Positions 45,525 through 54,527 of a stretch of DNA of 64,000 nucleotides are shown here, piece after piece. Numbering within the stretch: position 1 is the first letter of the stretch; every line of letters begins with the position of its first letter. The stretch covers positions 248,001-312,000 of the forward strand of contig NZ_QGGG01000003.1 in NCBI RefSeq assembly GCF_003148475.1, given 5' to 3'. Source of the stretch: Pseudaminobacter salicylatoxidans. Its GTDB lineage: Bacteria > Pseudomonadota > Alphaproteobacteria > Rhizobiales > Rhizobiaceae. Below the pieces are notes generated by a model. The model searched no databases. It saw nothing but the letters and a program-made list of their open reading frames with translations, and was not told the origin of the DNA. The position numbers and the translations under genes were made by a program.

Positions 45525-46282
45525 GCCTTCACTCCGGCCAGCAGGAATTCGCGGTTGCCGTCGCCGCCTTCGATAGGAGACGGGCACAGGCCCAGCGCCG
45601 TCCAGCCGATCTGGCTGTCCAGCCATTCGGCAAGGGCGGTCGCCACGACGGGTCCATCCGCGGTGTTCTTCAGAATGCCGCCCTTGCCGATCGCCTCGCG
45701 GCCGGCCTCGAACTGCGGCTTGACCAGAAACAGCCCATAGGCGCCGCGCCTTGCCAGCAACAGCGCCGGCGGCAGGGCAAGCTTCAACGAAATGAAGCTG
45801 ACATCGGAAACGATCAGGTCTAGCGCCCGGCCTTCCAGCACGTCGGCGGTCAGGTCGCGCGCGTTCAACCCCTCCACGCAGCTCACGCGGGGATCGCCGC
45901 GCAGGCTCTCATGCATCTGGCCGTGGCCGACATCGATTGCCGTGACGTGGGCTGCGCCGCGCTCCAGCAGCACCTGGGTGAAGCCGCCGGTGGAGGCGCC
46001 GATGTCCAGCGCGTTCGCGCCGCGCGGGTCGATGCCGAAATGGTTGAGCCCGGCAATGAGCTTCAGCGCCGCGCGCGACACATAGGCCTGCGCCGGGTCG
46101 GCAACGGTAATGACTGCGGCGTCCGACACGGCCTGTCCCGGCTTGGTGACGATGCCGCCGTCCACGCTTACGGTGCCGCGCTCCACGGCGTCGCGCGCCC
46201 GCGAACGGCTGGCGAAGAGCCCTCGGCTGACCAGCGCCTCGTCAAGGCGCCGGCGGGTGGTGTTTCGGTTGTCGGCTTTCAT
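45521..46282 (-). CDS. tlyA: TlyA-family RNA methyltransferase / hemolysin-like protein
   Basis: TlyA proteins are 2'-O-methyltransferases acting on 16S and 23S rRNA cytidines; the old name comes from haemolysin-like activity. The 253-residue protein has an N-terminal S4 RNA-binding domain (RRRLDEALVSRGLFASRSRARDAVERGTVSVDG) and an FtsJ-like SAM domain with LDIGASTGGFTQVLLERGA, DVGHGQMH, DLIVSDVSFISL and LVKPQFEAGRE. The ATG at 46282 has GGAAGG close upstream. It lies 40 nt downstream of dxs and is coupled to the next methyltransferase gene. Confidence 0.94.
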   Translation of the reverse strand: MKADNRNTTRRRLDEALVSRGLFASRSRARDAVERGTVSVDGGIVTKPGQAVSDAAVITVADPAQAYVSRAALKLIAGLNHFGIDPRGANALDIGASTGGFTQVLLERGAAHVTAIDVGHGQMHESLRGDPRVSCVEGLNARDLTADVLEGRALDLIVSDVSFISLKLALPPALLLARRGAYGLFLVKPQFEAGREAIGKGGILKNTADGPVVATALAEWLDSQIGWTALGLCPSPIEGGDGNREFLLAGVKA

Positions 46283-46322
46283 CGGCCTTCCATGGCGAAA
46301 GCCGTGGCGGAAGGCAAGCGCC

Positions 46323-48236
46323 TCAGGCGGTCGCCGAACGCACGGAGCGGCCGAGCGCGGCAAAAACCGCATGCACGATCCCTGCGGAATCCAGACCTGA
46401 ATCGGCATACATTTTTTCCGGCTTGGCATGGTCGGTGAATTCGTCCGGCATAACCAGCGGCCGAACCTTCAACCCCGAATCCAGCAAACCTTCCTTTGCC
46501 AGGAAGTGCAGCACATGGCTGGCAAAGCCGCCGACAGCGCCCTCCTCCACCGTCAGCAGCACCTCATGCGAGGTGGCGAGCCGGCGCACCAGATCCTCGT
46601 CCAGCGGCTTGGCGAAGCGGGCGTCGGCCACGGTGGTCGAAAGCCCGGCGGCGTTCAGTTCCTCCGCCGCCAGCAGGCAATCCTGCAGGCGGGTGCCGAA
46701 GGACAGAAGCGCGACCTTGGTGCCTTCGCGCAGGATGCGGCCCTTGCCGATTTCCAGCACCGAGCCACGCTCCGGCATATCGACGCCGACGCCGTTGCCA
46801 CGCGGATAGCGGAAGGAGATCGGGCCCTCATCATAGGCCGCGGCGGTGCGCACCATGTGGCGCAGTTCCGCCTCGTCGGCGGCTGCCATCACCACGAAGT
46901 GGGGCAGCGTGGCGAGGAAGGCGGTGTCGAAGGCTCCGCAATGGGTCGGCCCGTCAGCGCCGACGAAACCGGCGCGGTCGATGGGGAAACGCACCGGCAA
47001 TTGCTGGATCGCCACGTCATGCACGACCTGGTCGTAGGCGCGCTGGAGGAAGGTGGAATAGATCGCGGCGAAGGGCTTGAAACCTTCAGTCGCAAGGCCG
47101 GCGGCGAAAGTCACCGCATGCTGCTCGGCAATGCCGACATCGAAGGTGCGCTCGGGAAACACTTCGCCGAACAGGTCGAGCCCGGTGCCGGACGGCATGG
47201 CGGCGGTGACGGCAACTATCTTGTCGTCCTCGCGCGCTTCCTGAATCAGGCTCTGGGCAAAGACCTTGGTGTAGCTCGGCGCATTGGCGGGCGCCTTGGC
47301 CTGCGCGCCGGTAATGACGTCGAACTTGTTGACGCCGTGATACTTGTCGGCCGCGGCCTCAGCCGGGGCATAGCCCTTGCCCTTCTGCGTCACGACGTGG
47401 ATGAGCACGGGGCCATCGCCATTGTCGCGGACGTTTTTCAGAACCGGGATCAGATGTTCCAGATTGTGACCGTCGATGGGGCCGATATGGAAGAAGCCGA
47501 GTTCCTCGAACAGCGTGCCGCCGGTGACATAGCCGCGCGCATGCTCGACCGCGCGGGTAATCGCCCGGTCGACGCGGGCGCCGAGATAGGAGGTCAGCTT
47601 CTTGCCGAGATCGCGGATGCCCTGATAAGCGCGGCCCGAACCGAGACGGGCCAGATAAGCGCTCATCGCGCCAGTCGGCGGCGCAATCGACATGTCGTTG
47701 TCGTTGAGGATGACGATCATGCGCGAGTTCAGCGCGCCGGCATTGTTCATCGCCTCATAGGCCATGCCCGCCGACATGGCCCCGTCGCCGATCACGGCGA
47801 TGACGTTGTTCCTGCCGCCCTTCAGGTCGCGGGCCACGGCCATGCCGAGGCCGGCCGAAATGGAGGTCGAGGAATGCGCGGTGCCGAAGGGGTCGTAATC
47901 GCTTTCCGCGCGCTTGGTGAAGCCGGAAAGCCCGCCCTCCATCCGCAAAGTGCGGATGCGGTCGCGACGGCCGGTGAGGATCTTGTGCGGATAGGCCTGA
48001 TGCCCGACATCCCAGATGATGCGGTCTGCCGGCGTGTCGAAGACATAGTGGAGCGCGACAGTCAGCTCGACCACGCCGAGCCCGGCGCCGAGATGGCCAC
48101 CAGTATGCGAAACCGCGTCGACGAGTTCGGCGCGCAGTTCGGAAGCCAGTTGCGGCAGGTCGCTCTCGGGCAGCGCCTTCAAGTCGGCAGGAATGCGAAC
48201 CTTGTCCAGCAGCGGCGTCTTGGGCGGCAAATTCAC
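46323..48236 (-). CDS. dxs: 1-deoxy-D-xylulose-5-phosphate synthase
   Basis: Dxs joins pyruvate and glyceraldehyde 3-phosphate with thiamine diphosphate, the first step of the non-mevalonate pathway whose last enzyme IspH is also encoded here. The 637-residue protein shows [16 protein letters not shown], the ThDP motif [18 protein letters not shown]...[16 protein letters not shown] and RYPRGNGVG. The start is a GTG at 48236; no in-frame ATG is upstream. The order deacetylase, xseB, dxs, tlyA is typical of rhizobia, here with a pirin gene between xseB and dxs. Confidence 0.96.
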   Translation of the reverse strand: MNLPPKTPLLDKVRIPADLKALPESDLPQLASELRAELVDAVSHTGGHLGAGLGVVELTVALHYVFDTPADRIIWDVGHQAYPHKILTGRRDRIRTLRMEGGLSGFTKRAESDYDPFGTAHSSTSISAGLGMAVARDLKGGRNNVIAVIGDGAMSAGMAYEAMNNAGALNSRMIVILNDNDMSIAPPTGAMSAYLARLGSGRAYQGIRDLGKKLTSYLGARVDRAITRAVEHARGYVTGGTLFEELGFFHIGPIDGHNLEHLIPVLKNVRDNGDGPVLIHVVTQKGKGYAPAEAAADKYHGVNKFDVITGAQAKAPANAPSYTKVFAQSLIQEAREDDKIVAVTAAMPSGTGLDLFGEVFPERTFDVGIAEQHAVTFAAGLATEGFKPFAAIYSTFLQRAYDQVVHDVAIQQLPVRFPIDRAGFVGADGPTHCGAFDTAFLATLPHFVVMAAADEAELRHMVRTAAAYDEGPISFRYPRGNGVGVDMPERGSVLEIGKGRILREGTKVALLSFGTRLQDCLLAAEELNAAGLSTTVADARFAKPLDEDLVRRLATSHEVLLTVEEGAVGGFASHVLHFLAKEGLLDSGLKVRPLVMPDEFTDHAKPEKMYADSGLDSAGIVHAVFAALGRSVRSATA

Positions 48237-48339
48237 GTCATATGGCCTGTCTAATCGATCAATATTGGCTTGGGAGATAGAGTGTCGCTCCCTGAATGTA
48301 AATGACAGGCGGGCTCACGCGCGTCATTTCGCCCGCGGA

Positions 48340-49260
48340 TCAGCCCTCCGGCAGAGGAACAAATTCTTTCTCGTCCCCCGGCACGATGTCGAAACGCCCC
48401 GTTTTCCATTCCTCCTTGGCCTGCTCGATGCGTTCCCTGGAGGAGGAAACGAAGTTCCACCATATGTAGCGCCTGGAGCCGAGCGACGCACCACCGAAAA
48501 GCATGAAATGCGCGCCATGCTCGCTCCCCACCACGATCTCGTCGCCGGGGCGGAACACCAGCAGGCGATCCGACGCAAAGCGGTCGCCGGAAATGACGAC
48601 ATCGCCCTCCAGGACGTAGATCGCCCGTTCCTCGGCTTCGGCCGGGATTTTTATCCGGGCGCCGGCAGCGAGCCTGAGATCGGCATAGAGCGTGTCCTGA
48701 AACGTGGTGACGGGCGAGCGATGCCCTTCGAAGTCGCCCATGACGACGCGGCCGGTCACGCCATTGTCGGTGAAATCGGGCAGGGCCGTCGATGACGTGT
48801 TCTCGAAGGTCGGCGCCATTTCCTCAATCCGGTCGGGCAGAGCGATCCAGGTCTGCAATCCGGAAATGCCCTGTGCTTGCCCGCGCATCTCCTGCGGCGT
48901 GCGCTCCGAATGGACGATGCCACGACCGGCCGTCATGAGGTTCACGTCGCCGGGCGAGATGACCATCTCGGTGCCGAGCGAATCGCGATGCCGCACCCGC
49001 CCGTCGAAAAGATATGTGACCGTGGAAAGGCCGATATGCGGATGCGGGCGCACATCCAGCCCCTGCCCTGCCCGCAGGATCGCCGGCCCCATGCGGTCGA
49101 AGAAGATGAAGGGGCCGACCAGCCGTCGCCGCGCCGTCGGCAGCGCGCGGCGCACCTCGAAGCCGCCGATGTCGCGCGCATTGGGCACGACCATCAGTTC
49201 GATGGCATCGCAGGAGAATGCATCCCCCGGCTCGGGATCGCGGGCGGGAAAGAAGCTCAT
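48340..49260 (-). CDS. Pirin family protein
   Basis: Pirins are iron-binding bicupin proteins; some have quercetinase activity and others bind metabolic enzymes. The 306-residue protein has the N-terminal cupin with metal ligands in RPHPHIGLSTVTYLFDG and GIVHSERTPQEM, and the C-terminal cupin with AIYVLEGDVVISGDRF and the closing YIWWNFVSSSRERIEQAKEEW. The start has GGGAGG 5 nt upstream. It sits between xseB and dxs on the same strand with gaps of about 100 bp on both sides, so it may be separately expressed. Confidence 0.93.
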   Translation of the reverse strand: MSFFPARDPEPGDAFSCDAIELMVVPNARDIGGFEVRRALPTARRRLVGPFIFFDRMGPAILRAGQGLDVRPHPHIGLSTVTYLFDGRVRHRDSLGTEMVISPGDVNLMTAGRGIVHSERTPQEMRGQAQGISGLQTWIALPDRIEEMAPTFENTSSTALPDFTDNGVTGRVVMGDFEGHRSPVTTFQDTLYADLRLAAGARIKIPAEAEERAIYVLEGDVVISGDRFASDRLLVFRPGDEIVVGSEHGAHFMLFGGASLGSRRYIWWNFVSSSRERIEQAKEEWKTGRFDIVPGDEKEFVPLPEG

Positions 49261-49369
49261 GGTGACCTCCCTGCATCGGCGGCAGTCGTTGAACCTTGCC
49301 GCCAGAAGCTATGCCCTGATCCCGACAATAGGAAGACCGCTCACCCGAGACGGTTCGTTCAATGAGCGG

Positions 49370-49624
49370 CTACTCCCCGTCGAGCGGCTCCGTTCCCACC
49401 GGCTTGCCGTCGCGCGAGAGGCGGATTTTCTCCACCTTGTCCTCGGCCGCCTTCAGCAGGCGGTCGCAATGCGCCTTCAAGGCCTCGCCACGCTCATAGA
49501 TGCGGATCGACTGGTCGAGCGGCACGTCGCCGCGCTCCAGATCGTCAACGATGCGTTCCAGCGCCTGCAACGCCTGCTCGAAGCTCATCGCCTTGATGTC
49601 TTCGTTGTTCTGTTCGGCGTCCAT
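49370..49624 (-). CDS. xseB: Exodeoxyribonuclease VII small subunit
   Basis: XseB is the small subunit of exonuclease VII, which degrades single-stranded DNA with XseA (not in the window). The 84-residue protein matches the family: [41 protein letters not shown] in pattern, all helical, with the conserved LE-x-IV-x-LE and YERG elements. It starts 6 nt after the deacetylase stop and is almost surely co-transcribed with it. Confidence 0.95.
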   Translation of the reverse strand: MDAEQNNEDIKAMSFEQALQALERIVDDLERGDVPLDQSIRIYERGEALKAHCDRLLKAAEDKVEKIRLSRDGKPVGTEPLDGE

Positions 49625-49630
49625 GCAAGA

Positions 49631-50557
49631 TTATCCTTTCATCAGGCGCTTCACATGCGCCGCGACCGAGAACGCCAGGCCCTGCAGGTCGTAGCCGCCT
49701 TCGAGCAGGCTGACGACGCGGTGGTTCGCATGGGTGGCGGCACGGTCCATGATCTGGCCCGTTGCCCAGTCGAAATCTTCTTCCGTCAGGTTGATCTCTG
49801 CCAGCGGGTCGCGGTGATGCGCGTCGAAACCGGCCGAGATGATGACGAGATCGGGTTTGAAATTGTCCAATGCCGGCAGCACGCGCGAGCGGAAGGCGTC
49901 GCGGAACAGATCGCTGCCGGTGCGTGGCGAAAGCGGCGCGTTGACGATATTGCCCGCACCCACTTCGGTTTTCGCGCCCGTGCCGGGAAACAGCGGCATC
50001 TGATGGGTGGAGCAGAACAACACGCTGGGATCGTCCCAGAAAATGTCCTGCGTGCCATTGCCATGGTGTACGTCCCAATCGATGATGGCAACACGCTCGA
50101 CGCCGTGCTTCTTCTGCGCATGGCGCGCGGCGATGGCCGCCGTGTTGAACAGGCAGAAGCCCATCGCCGTGGTCTTTTCGGCGTGGTGCCCCGGCGGGCG
50201 CGCCGCAACGAAGACATTGTCCGCCTTGCCGGCGAAGACGTCGTCCACGGCGGCATTGGCGGCCCCCACCGCGGTCAGGGCGGCCTGCCAACTCTTGGGA
50301 CTCACGGTGGTGTCGCCGTCGATTGCACGCAGTCCCTCTTCGGGAACAGCGTCGCGGATCATTTCCACGAAGCTTTCCGGGTGCGCATAGAGCAAGGTCG
50401 CCTCGTCGCCCATCGGCGCTTCGACCCGGTCGAGGGCGAGGAAGGGCTCCTCCTCCAGGATGCGCGCCACCGCGCGCAACCGGTCCGGGCGCTCGGGATG
50501 TCCGGACGGCGTCAGGTGCTCAAGGAAGATCGGATGGGAATAGAGGCGCGTGGTCAT
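49631..50557 (-). CDS. Histone deacetylase-family protein (acetoin utilization / acetylpolyamine amidohydrolase type)
   Basis: This is a zinc-dependent arginase-deacetylase superfamily enzyme of 308 residues. It has TPSGHPERPDRL near the start, the catalytic His pair in ARPPGHHAE, the zinc ligands in DWDVHHGNGTQ and SAGFDAHHRDPLA, and the closing LLEGGYDLQGLA. Bacterial members act on small acetylated amines or acetoin-related substrates; the exact substrate is unknown. The ATG at 50557 is chosen as the start of conserved sequence. xseB follows 6 nt later. Confidence 0.93.
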   Translation of the reverse strand: MTTRLYSHPIFLEHLTPSGHPERPDRLRAVARILEEEPFLALDRVEAPMGDEATLLYAHPESFVEMIRDAVPEEGLRAIDGDTTVSPKSWQAALTAVGAANAAVDDVFAGKADNVFVAARPPGHHAEKTTAMGFCLFNTAAIAARHAQKKHGVERVAIIDWDVHHGNGTQDIFWDDPSVLFCSTHQMPLFPGTGAKTEVGAGNIVNAPLSPRTGSDLFRDAFRSRVLPALDNFKPDLVIISAGFDAHHRDPLAEINLTEEDFDWATGQIMDRAATHANHRVVSLLEGGYDLQGLAFSVAAHVKRLMKG

Positions 50558-50692
50558 GGCAAACAGTCTATCAGCAAAGGCTGGCAGTGCCACGCACTAC
50601 CAGCCAAAGCCTGGGGAAAATCGTCTCTTCGTTGCAGTGCATGTCGTTTCCGAGGGGTGCATGGCGCGCTTGCGCAAGCTAGTGTCGTGTCA

Positions 50693-50854
50693 TTGCCAGG
50701 TGCCCGCCCACGCGGCGGGAGAATCGGGAACGCGGTGAAATTCCGCGGCGTGCCCAACGCTGTAAGGGGGACCGCATCGGCACATGCCACTGTTCTTGCG
50801 AACGGGAAGGCGCCGATGACGGTATGATCCCAAGCCAGAAGACCGGCCCGGCAA
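50693..50854 (+). promoter_or_regulatory. Cobalamin (AdoCbl-type) riboswitch upstream of bluB
   Basis: The conserved blocks appear in order: P1 strand TTGCC then AGGTGCC (50698 onward), GGGAGAATCGGGAACGCGG with GGTGAAATTCC (50717-50744), CCCAACGCTGTAA (50753-50765), GCCACTG (50786-50792), GGGAAGGCG (50804-50812), the B12 box AGCCAGAAGACCGGCC (50833-50848), and GGCAA closing P1. It ends 60 nt before the bluB start on the same strand. Such riboswitches shut off the downstream gene when adenosylcobalamin is plentiful. One departure from the consensus is CCCAACGCTGTAA where CCCGCAACTGTAA is usual. Confidence 0.92.
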
Positions 50855-50914
50855 AGATAGTCGTCCGCTTGGTCAGGCAGGGCGACGCCGAGGACGTTCG
50901 CAAGGGGAAACGCG

Positions 50915-51661
50915 ATGCCCGCCACCTGCCATCCGGCGCAGACGCACCAAAACCATGACAAATCATTCGAGCATACCGCCCGCGAGGCGGTCTACCACGC
51001 GATCTTCGGCCGCCGCGACGTGCGCAGCCATTTTTCGCCCGAGCCGCTGGAGGACGCCGTGCTGGCCCGCCTGTTGACGGCGGCTCACCATGCGCCATCG
51101 GTGGGCTACATGCAGCCCTGGAATTTCATCGTCATCCGCGACATGGCCCGGCGCGAGCGGATGCGCGACCTGTTTTTTGCCGCACGTGAGCAGGAATTGC
51201 CCAACATCGCGGCAGAGCGGCAGGCGCTCTATCGCAAGCTCAAGCTCGAAGGCATCTGCGAAAGTGCGGTGAACCTGTGCATCACATGCGATCGGAGCCG
51301 GGCACAGAACTCGCCGCTCGGCCGCTGGCACAACCCGCAGATGGATCTCTACAGCACGGTCTGCGCGGTGCAGAATTTCTGGCTGGCCGCGCGCGCCGAA
51401 GGCGTCGGCGTCGGCTGGGTCAGCATCCTCGACGAACGGGCCGTGAAGCGGGAACTGGAAATCCCGGCGCATGTCGCGCCGGTCGCCTATCTGTGTGTCG
51501 GCCGCGTCTCGCAATTCGCGAACCGGCCCGATCTGGAGGAAAAAGGCTGGGGCAGCCGCCTGCCGCTGCCCGGCCTGATCATGAGCGAAACCTTTGGCGG
51601 CTCGGGTGAAGCCGCCCTGAAGGACGCCGTCCTCAGAGGATTTCCGTCTTTGCGATCCTGA
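50915..51661 (+). CDS. bluB: 5,6-dimethylbenzimidazole synthase BluB
   Basis: BluB cleaves reduced FMN with oxygen to make 5,6-dimethylbenzimidazole, the lower ligand of vitamin B12. The 248-residue flavin-reductase-fold protein has FGRRDVRSHFSPEPL, the FMN-binding AAHHAPSVGYMQPWNFI, RWHNPQMDLYSTVCAVQNFWLAARAEGVGVGWVS and the family's C-terminal W-G-x-R-L-P-L element. The ATG at 50915 has GGGGA about 7 nt upstream. A cobalamin riboswitch precedes it, in line with its role. Its last 29 bp overlap the end of the convergent ribB. Confidence 0.95.
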   Translation: MPATCHPAQTHQNHDKSFEHTAREAVYHAIFGRRDVRSHFSPEPLEDAVLARLLTAAHHAPSVGYMQPWNFIVIRDMARRERMRDLFFAAREQELPNIAAERQALYRKLKLEGICESAVNLCITCDRSRAQNSPLGRWHNPQMDLYSTVCAVQNFWLAARAEGVGVGWVSILDERAVKRELEIPAHVAPVAYLCVGRVSQFANRPDLEEKGWGSRLPLPGLIMSETFGGSGEAALKDAVLRGFPSLRS

Positions 51662-52730
51662 TGCCGAAGCCTTCCAGGCCGATATAGTGGCGCTCGCGCG
51701 AGGCGATGAGGTTGATGGAGGAAATGCCCAGGTCCTTCAGGATCTGCGCGCCAAGGCCGATCTGACGCCATTCGTCCTCGCGCCGGCGGGCCTCTTCATG
51801 GTCCTCGTCGTCGCGTTGCGGACGGTTGCGCCCCGGATCGGCGACCCCGACCGAACCTTCGCGCAGATAGACGATGACGCCGCGCTGGCGCTCGCCCATC
51901 TTCTTCATGATGTCGTCCAGCCGGCAGCCGGCACCGAACACATCGGCCACGACATCCTCGGTCTGAAGTCGCACCGGCACCTCGGCACCGTCGCGAATGT
52001 CGCCATAGACGACGGCCAGATGGTGCATCACGTCCCACGGCAGCGTGTAGATGAAGGCCTTCGCCTTGCCGCCTGGCGTCTCGATGTCGAAGCTGTCCAT
52101 GCGCTGGACAAGCGTTTCCTGCCGCTGGCGATAGGCAATCAGATCGGCCACGGACACCTGCCTGAGCCCGTTCTGCTCGGCGAAGGCGGCCACCTGCGGG
52201 CCGCGCATGACGGTGCCGTCGTCATTGACCAGTTCGGATATGACGCCGACCGGGGGCAGGTTGGCGAGCTTGCACAGATCGACCGCCGCCTCCGTATGGC
52301 CGGAGCGCATCAGCACGCCGCCCTCGCGCGCCACCAGCGGGAAAATATGTCCTGGACGCACGAAATCGGACGGCCCGACATTGCCGTTTGCCAGATTGCG
52401 CACGGTGAGCGTGCGATCGTCGGCCGAGATACCGGTGGTGGTGCCGTGCTTGAAGTCGACGCTGACGGTAAAGGCGGTGGTGTGCGCCGAATCGTTTTCC
52501 GCGACCATCGGCGCGAGATTGAGGCGGCGGGCGTCCTCACGCGTCATCGGCGTGCAGACGATGCCGGATGTGTGGCGCACGATGAAGGCCATCTTCTCGG
52601 GCGTGCAATGCACGGCCGCAACGATCAGGTCGCCCTCGTTCTCGCGCCCATCATCGTCCATGACGACGACGATTTCACCGCGCTCGAAGGCGCGAATGGC
52701 TTCGACAATTTTCTTCTGGTCGTAGGACAT
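51633..52730 (-). CDS. ribB: 3,4-dihydroxy-2-butanone-4-phosphate synthase with degenerate GTP cyclohydrolase II domain
   Basis: The N-terminal 200 residues are RibB, which makes a riboflavin precursor from ribulose 5-phosphate: VVVMDDDGRENEGDLIVAA, HTSGIVCTPMT, the RPGHIFPLVAREGGVLMRSGHTEAAVDL block and the catalytic Glu are intact. Residues 205-365 have the RibA fold (ALVVYGDI-like, ERQRGVIVYL, LGAQILKDLGI), but the zinc cysteines are missing: where RibA has ECL and RCDC, this protein has TED and GCRLDD. GTP cyclohydrolase II activity is therefore unlikely. Length 365. The ATG at 52730 starts the conserved sequence. Confidence 0.93.
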   Translation of the reverse strand: MSYDQKKIVEAIRAFERGEIVVVMDDDGRENEGDLIVAAVHCTPEKMAFIVRHTSGIVCTPMTREDARRLNLAPMVAENDSAHTTAFTVSVDFKHGTTTGISADDRTLTVRNLANGNVGPSDFVRPGHIFPLVAREGGVLMRSGHTEAAVDLCKLANLPPVGVISELVNDDGTVMRGPQVAAFAEQNGLRQVSVADLIAYRQRQETLVQRMDSFDIETPGGKAKAFIYTLPWDVMHHLAVVYGDIRDGAEVPVRLQTEDVVADVFGAGCRLDDIMKKMGERQRGVIVYLREGSVGVADPGRNRPQRDDEDHEEARRREDEWRQIGLGAQILKDLGISSINLIASRERHYIGLEGFGIRIAKTEIL

Positions 52731-52759
52731 GGTCAAATCCAGTGAGTGGTGGTGGTCGA

Positions 52760-52822
52760 CGGTGAATGGTCGGGCCGGATGGTTCAGGGCGGTTCTTTCC
52801 ATTCACCATTGACCATTCACCG
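52760..52822. repeat. 12-bp inverted repeat with CCATTCACC direct repeats, between aroC and ribB
   Basis: CGGTGAATGGTC (52760-52771) and GACCATTCACCG (52811-52822) are perfect reverse complements. The right side also carries CCATTCACC twice. It lies in the 97-bp gap between aroC and ribB, both read leftward. Confidence 0.65.
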
Positions 52823-52827
52823 CGTGC

Positions 52828-53925
52828 TCAACGTCCCGTCTGCCCCCTGTGGCGCAGATAGTGATCGGCAATGGCGCAGGCCACCATGGCCTCGCCGATC
52901 GGCACGGCGCGGATGCCCACGCAGGGGTCGTGACGGCCCTTGGTCATCACATCCACGTCCCGGCCATCGAGATCGATGGATTTGCGCGGCGTGAGGATCG
53001 AGGACGTCGGCTTGACCGCGAAGCGCGCGACGATCTCCTGACCGGTCGAAATGCCCCCCAGTATACCGCCGGCCTTGTTGGAGAGGAACACCGCGTTTCC
53101 GTCATTGCCGATGCGCATCTCGTCGGCGTTCTCTTCGCCGGTGATGCGCGCGGCTTCGAAGCCATTGCCGATCTCCACGCCCTTCACGGCGTTGATCGAC
53201 ATGAGGTTGGAGGCGATCTCCTGATCGAGCTTGGCATAGATCGGCGCGCCGAGGCCGGCCGGCACGCCTTCGGCCACGATCTCGATTACCGCCCCGACCG
53301 ACGAGCCGGCCTTGCGGATGCTGTCCAGATATTCGGTGAAAACCGGCACCGAGTCCGGGTCCGGCGTGAAGAACGGGTTTTGCGGATCCTCGACGAAATT
53401 CCAGTTCCAGCGGCTGCGGTCGATGTCCTTGACGCCGACGGAGACCAGTGCGCCGCGCACCACCATGCCGGGCACCACCTTGCGCGCAAGCGCGCCGGCC
53501 GCCACGCGCGCCGCCGTCTCGCGGGCGGAGGAGCGGCCGCCGCCACGATAGTCGCGCAGGCCGTATTTCATCTGATAGGTGTAGTCGGCGTGCCCCGGCC
53601 GGTACTGGCGGGCGATCTCGCCATAGTCCTTGGAACGCTGGTCGACATTGCGAATCAGCATCGACACCGGCGTGCCGGTGGTGACCATGGTCTCGCCGTC
53701 GTCTTCCGGCACGAAACCGGACAGGATTTCAACCTCGTCGGGCTCGCGGCGCTGGGTGACGAAGCGCGACTTGCCCGGCCGGCGACGGTCCAGCTCATGC
53801 TGGATCTCGGCGCGCGTGAAACGGATACCCGGCGGGCAGCCGTCGACCACGCAGCCCAGGGCCGCGCCGTGGCTTTCGCCCCAGGTGGTGACACGGAACA
53901 AATGTCCGAAAGTGTTGTGCGACAT
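52828..53925 (-). CDS. aroC: Chorismate synthase
   Basis: AroC makes chorismate from EPSP, the last common step to aromatic amino acids, folate and ubiquinone; it needs reduced flavin as cofactor. The 365-residue protein has the three signature regions: [19 protein letters not shown] at the N-terminus, [29 protein letters not shown] in the middle and the C-terminal [24 protein letters not shown]. The ATG at 53925 begins [20 protein letters not shown]-type sequence as expected. Confidence 0.97.
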   Translation of the reverse strand: MSHNTFGHLFRVTTWGESHGAALGCVVDGCPPGIRFTRAEIQHELDRRRPGKSRFVTQRREPDEVEILSGFVPEDDGETMVTTGTPVSMLIRNVDQRSKDYGEIARQYRPGHADYTYQMKYGLRDYRGGGRSSARETAARVAAGALARKVVPGMVVRGALVSVGVKDIDRSRWNWNFVEDPQNPFFTPDPDSVPVFTEYLDSIRKAGSSVGAVIEIVAEGVPAGLGAPIYAKLDQEIASNLMSINAVKGVEIGNGFEAARITGEENADEMRIGNDGNAVFLSNKAGGILGGISTGQEIVARFAVKPTSSILTPRKSIDLDGRDVDVMTKGRHDPCVGIRAVPIGEAMVACAIADHYLRHRGQTGR

Positions 53926-54181
53926 GAGAATTCAGCCCTGCCCCGGCCACGCCGGTTTTCGTCGTGCGTTCTATTGGCGTTTTGGGCGAGGGTCAAACCA
54001 TGATCGGGCCACCGCTTTCACACCTGTCGGGCGCATTTTCTACAATTACCACAACATGTTGAAAACAAATGGTGAAACCGGCAGATTTAGTTTTGACACA
54101 TTCGCCATGTTAGTGATTTGCTTCCCGAGCGCATTCGAGCCGCAGCGATCGGCGCCAAGGATAAACATAAGAGGATGGACC

Positions 54182-54436
54182 ATGCGTAGACTGATCGGCG
54201 CTTTTGCCGCCGCTATCGTGACGATTTCCAGCGTGGCCTATGCCGCCGAAGCCGAAGGCAAGATCAAGTCGATCGACCACGAGAAACTGACCATCACCCT
54301 CGACAACGGAAAGTCCTACAAGCTGCCCGGCGAATTCGACGTCGATGCGCTTCAGGAGGGCATGGAAGTGCTGCTGGCCTACGACCAGATCGATGGCGTC
54401 AACACCATCACCGATATGGAACTGCCGTCGGATTAA
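54182..54436 (+). CDS. DUF1344 small exported protein
   Basis: The 84-residue protein has a signal peptide (MRRLIGAFAAAIVTISSVAYA before AEAEG in pattern) and a compact domain: GKIKSIDHEKLTITLDNGKSYKLP, then LQEGMEVLLAYDQ and ITDMELPSD, matching DUF1344. The function is unknown; the family is common in Rhizobiales. The start has AAGAGG 8 nt upstream. The 256-bp gap to the divergent aroC contains a TTGACA hexamer (54093-54098) and a CAACATGTTG palindrome (54052-54061). Confidence 0.88.
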   Translation: MRRLIGAFAAAIVTISSVAYAAEAEGKIKSIDHEKLTITLDNGKSYKLPGEFDVDALQEGMEVLLAYDQIDGVNTITDMELPSD

Positions 54437-54499
54437 TTCCGCTTCACCCGACGACGCTTTCTCGAATCGTCATCGGACTTTGTCTCGTGATCTTTCCGA

Positions 54500-54527
54500 A
54501 AAGTCCGCAGCTCTGCGGGATAATGCT
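54500..54527 (-). terminator. Probable weak terminator of the histidine phosphatase gene
   Basis: Read leftward just after the phosphatase stop, CCGCAG and CTGCGG (54507-54520) form a short stem followed by ACTTTTCGG. The convergent DUF1344 gene ends 64 bp away. Confidence 0.4.

Noticed and set aside
46428-48254. A 608-codon open frame antisense to dxs
   Set aside because: Shadow frame; dxs is complete and unmistakable on the other strand.
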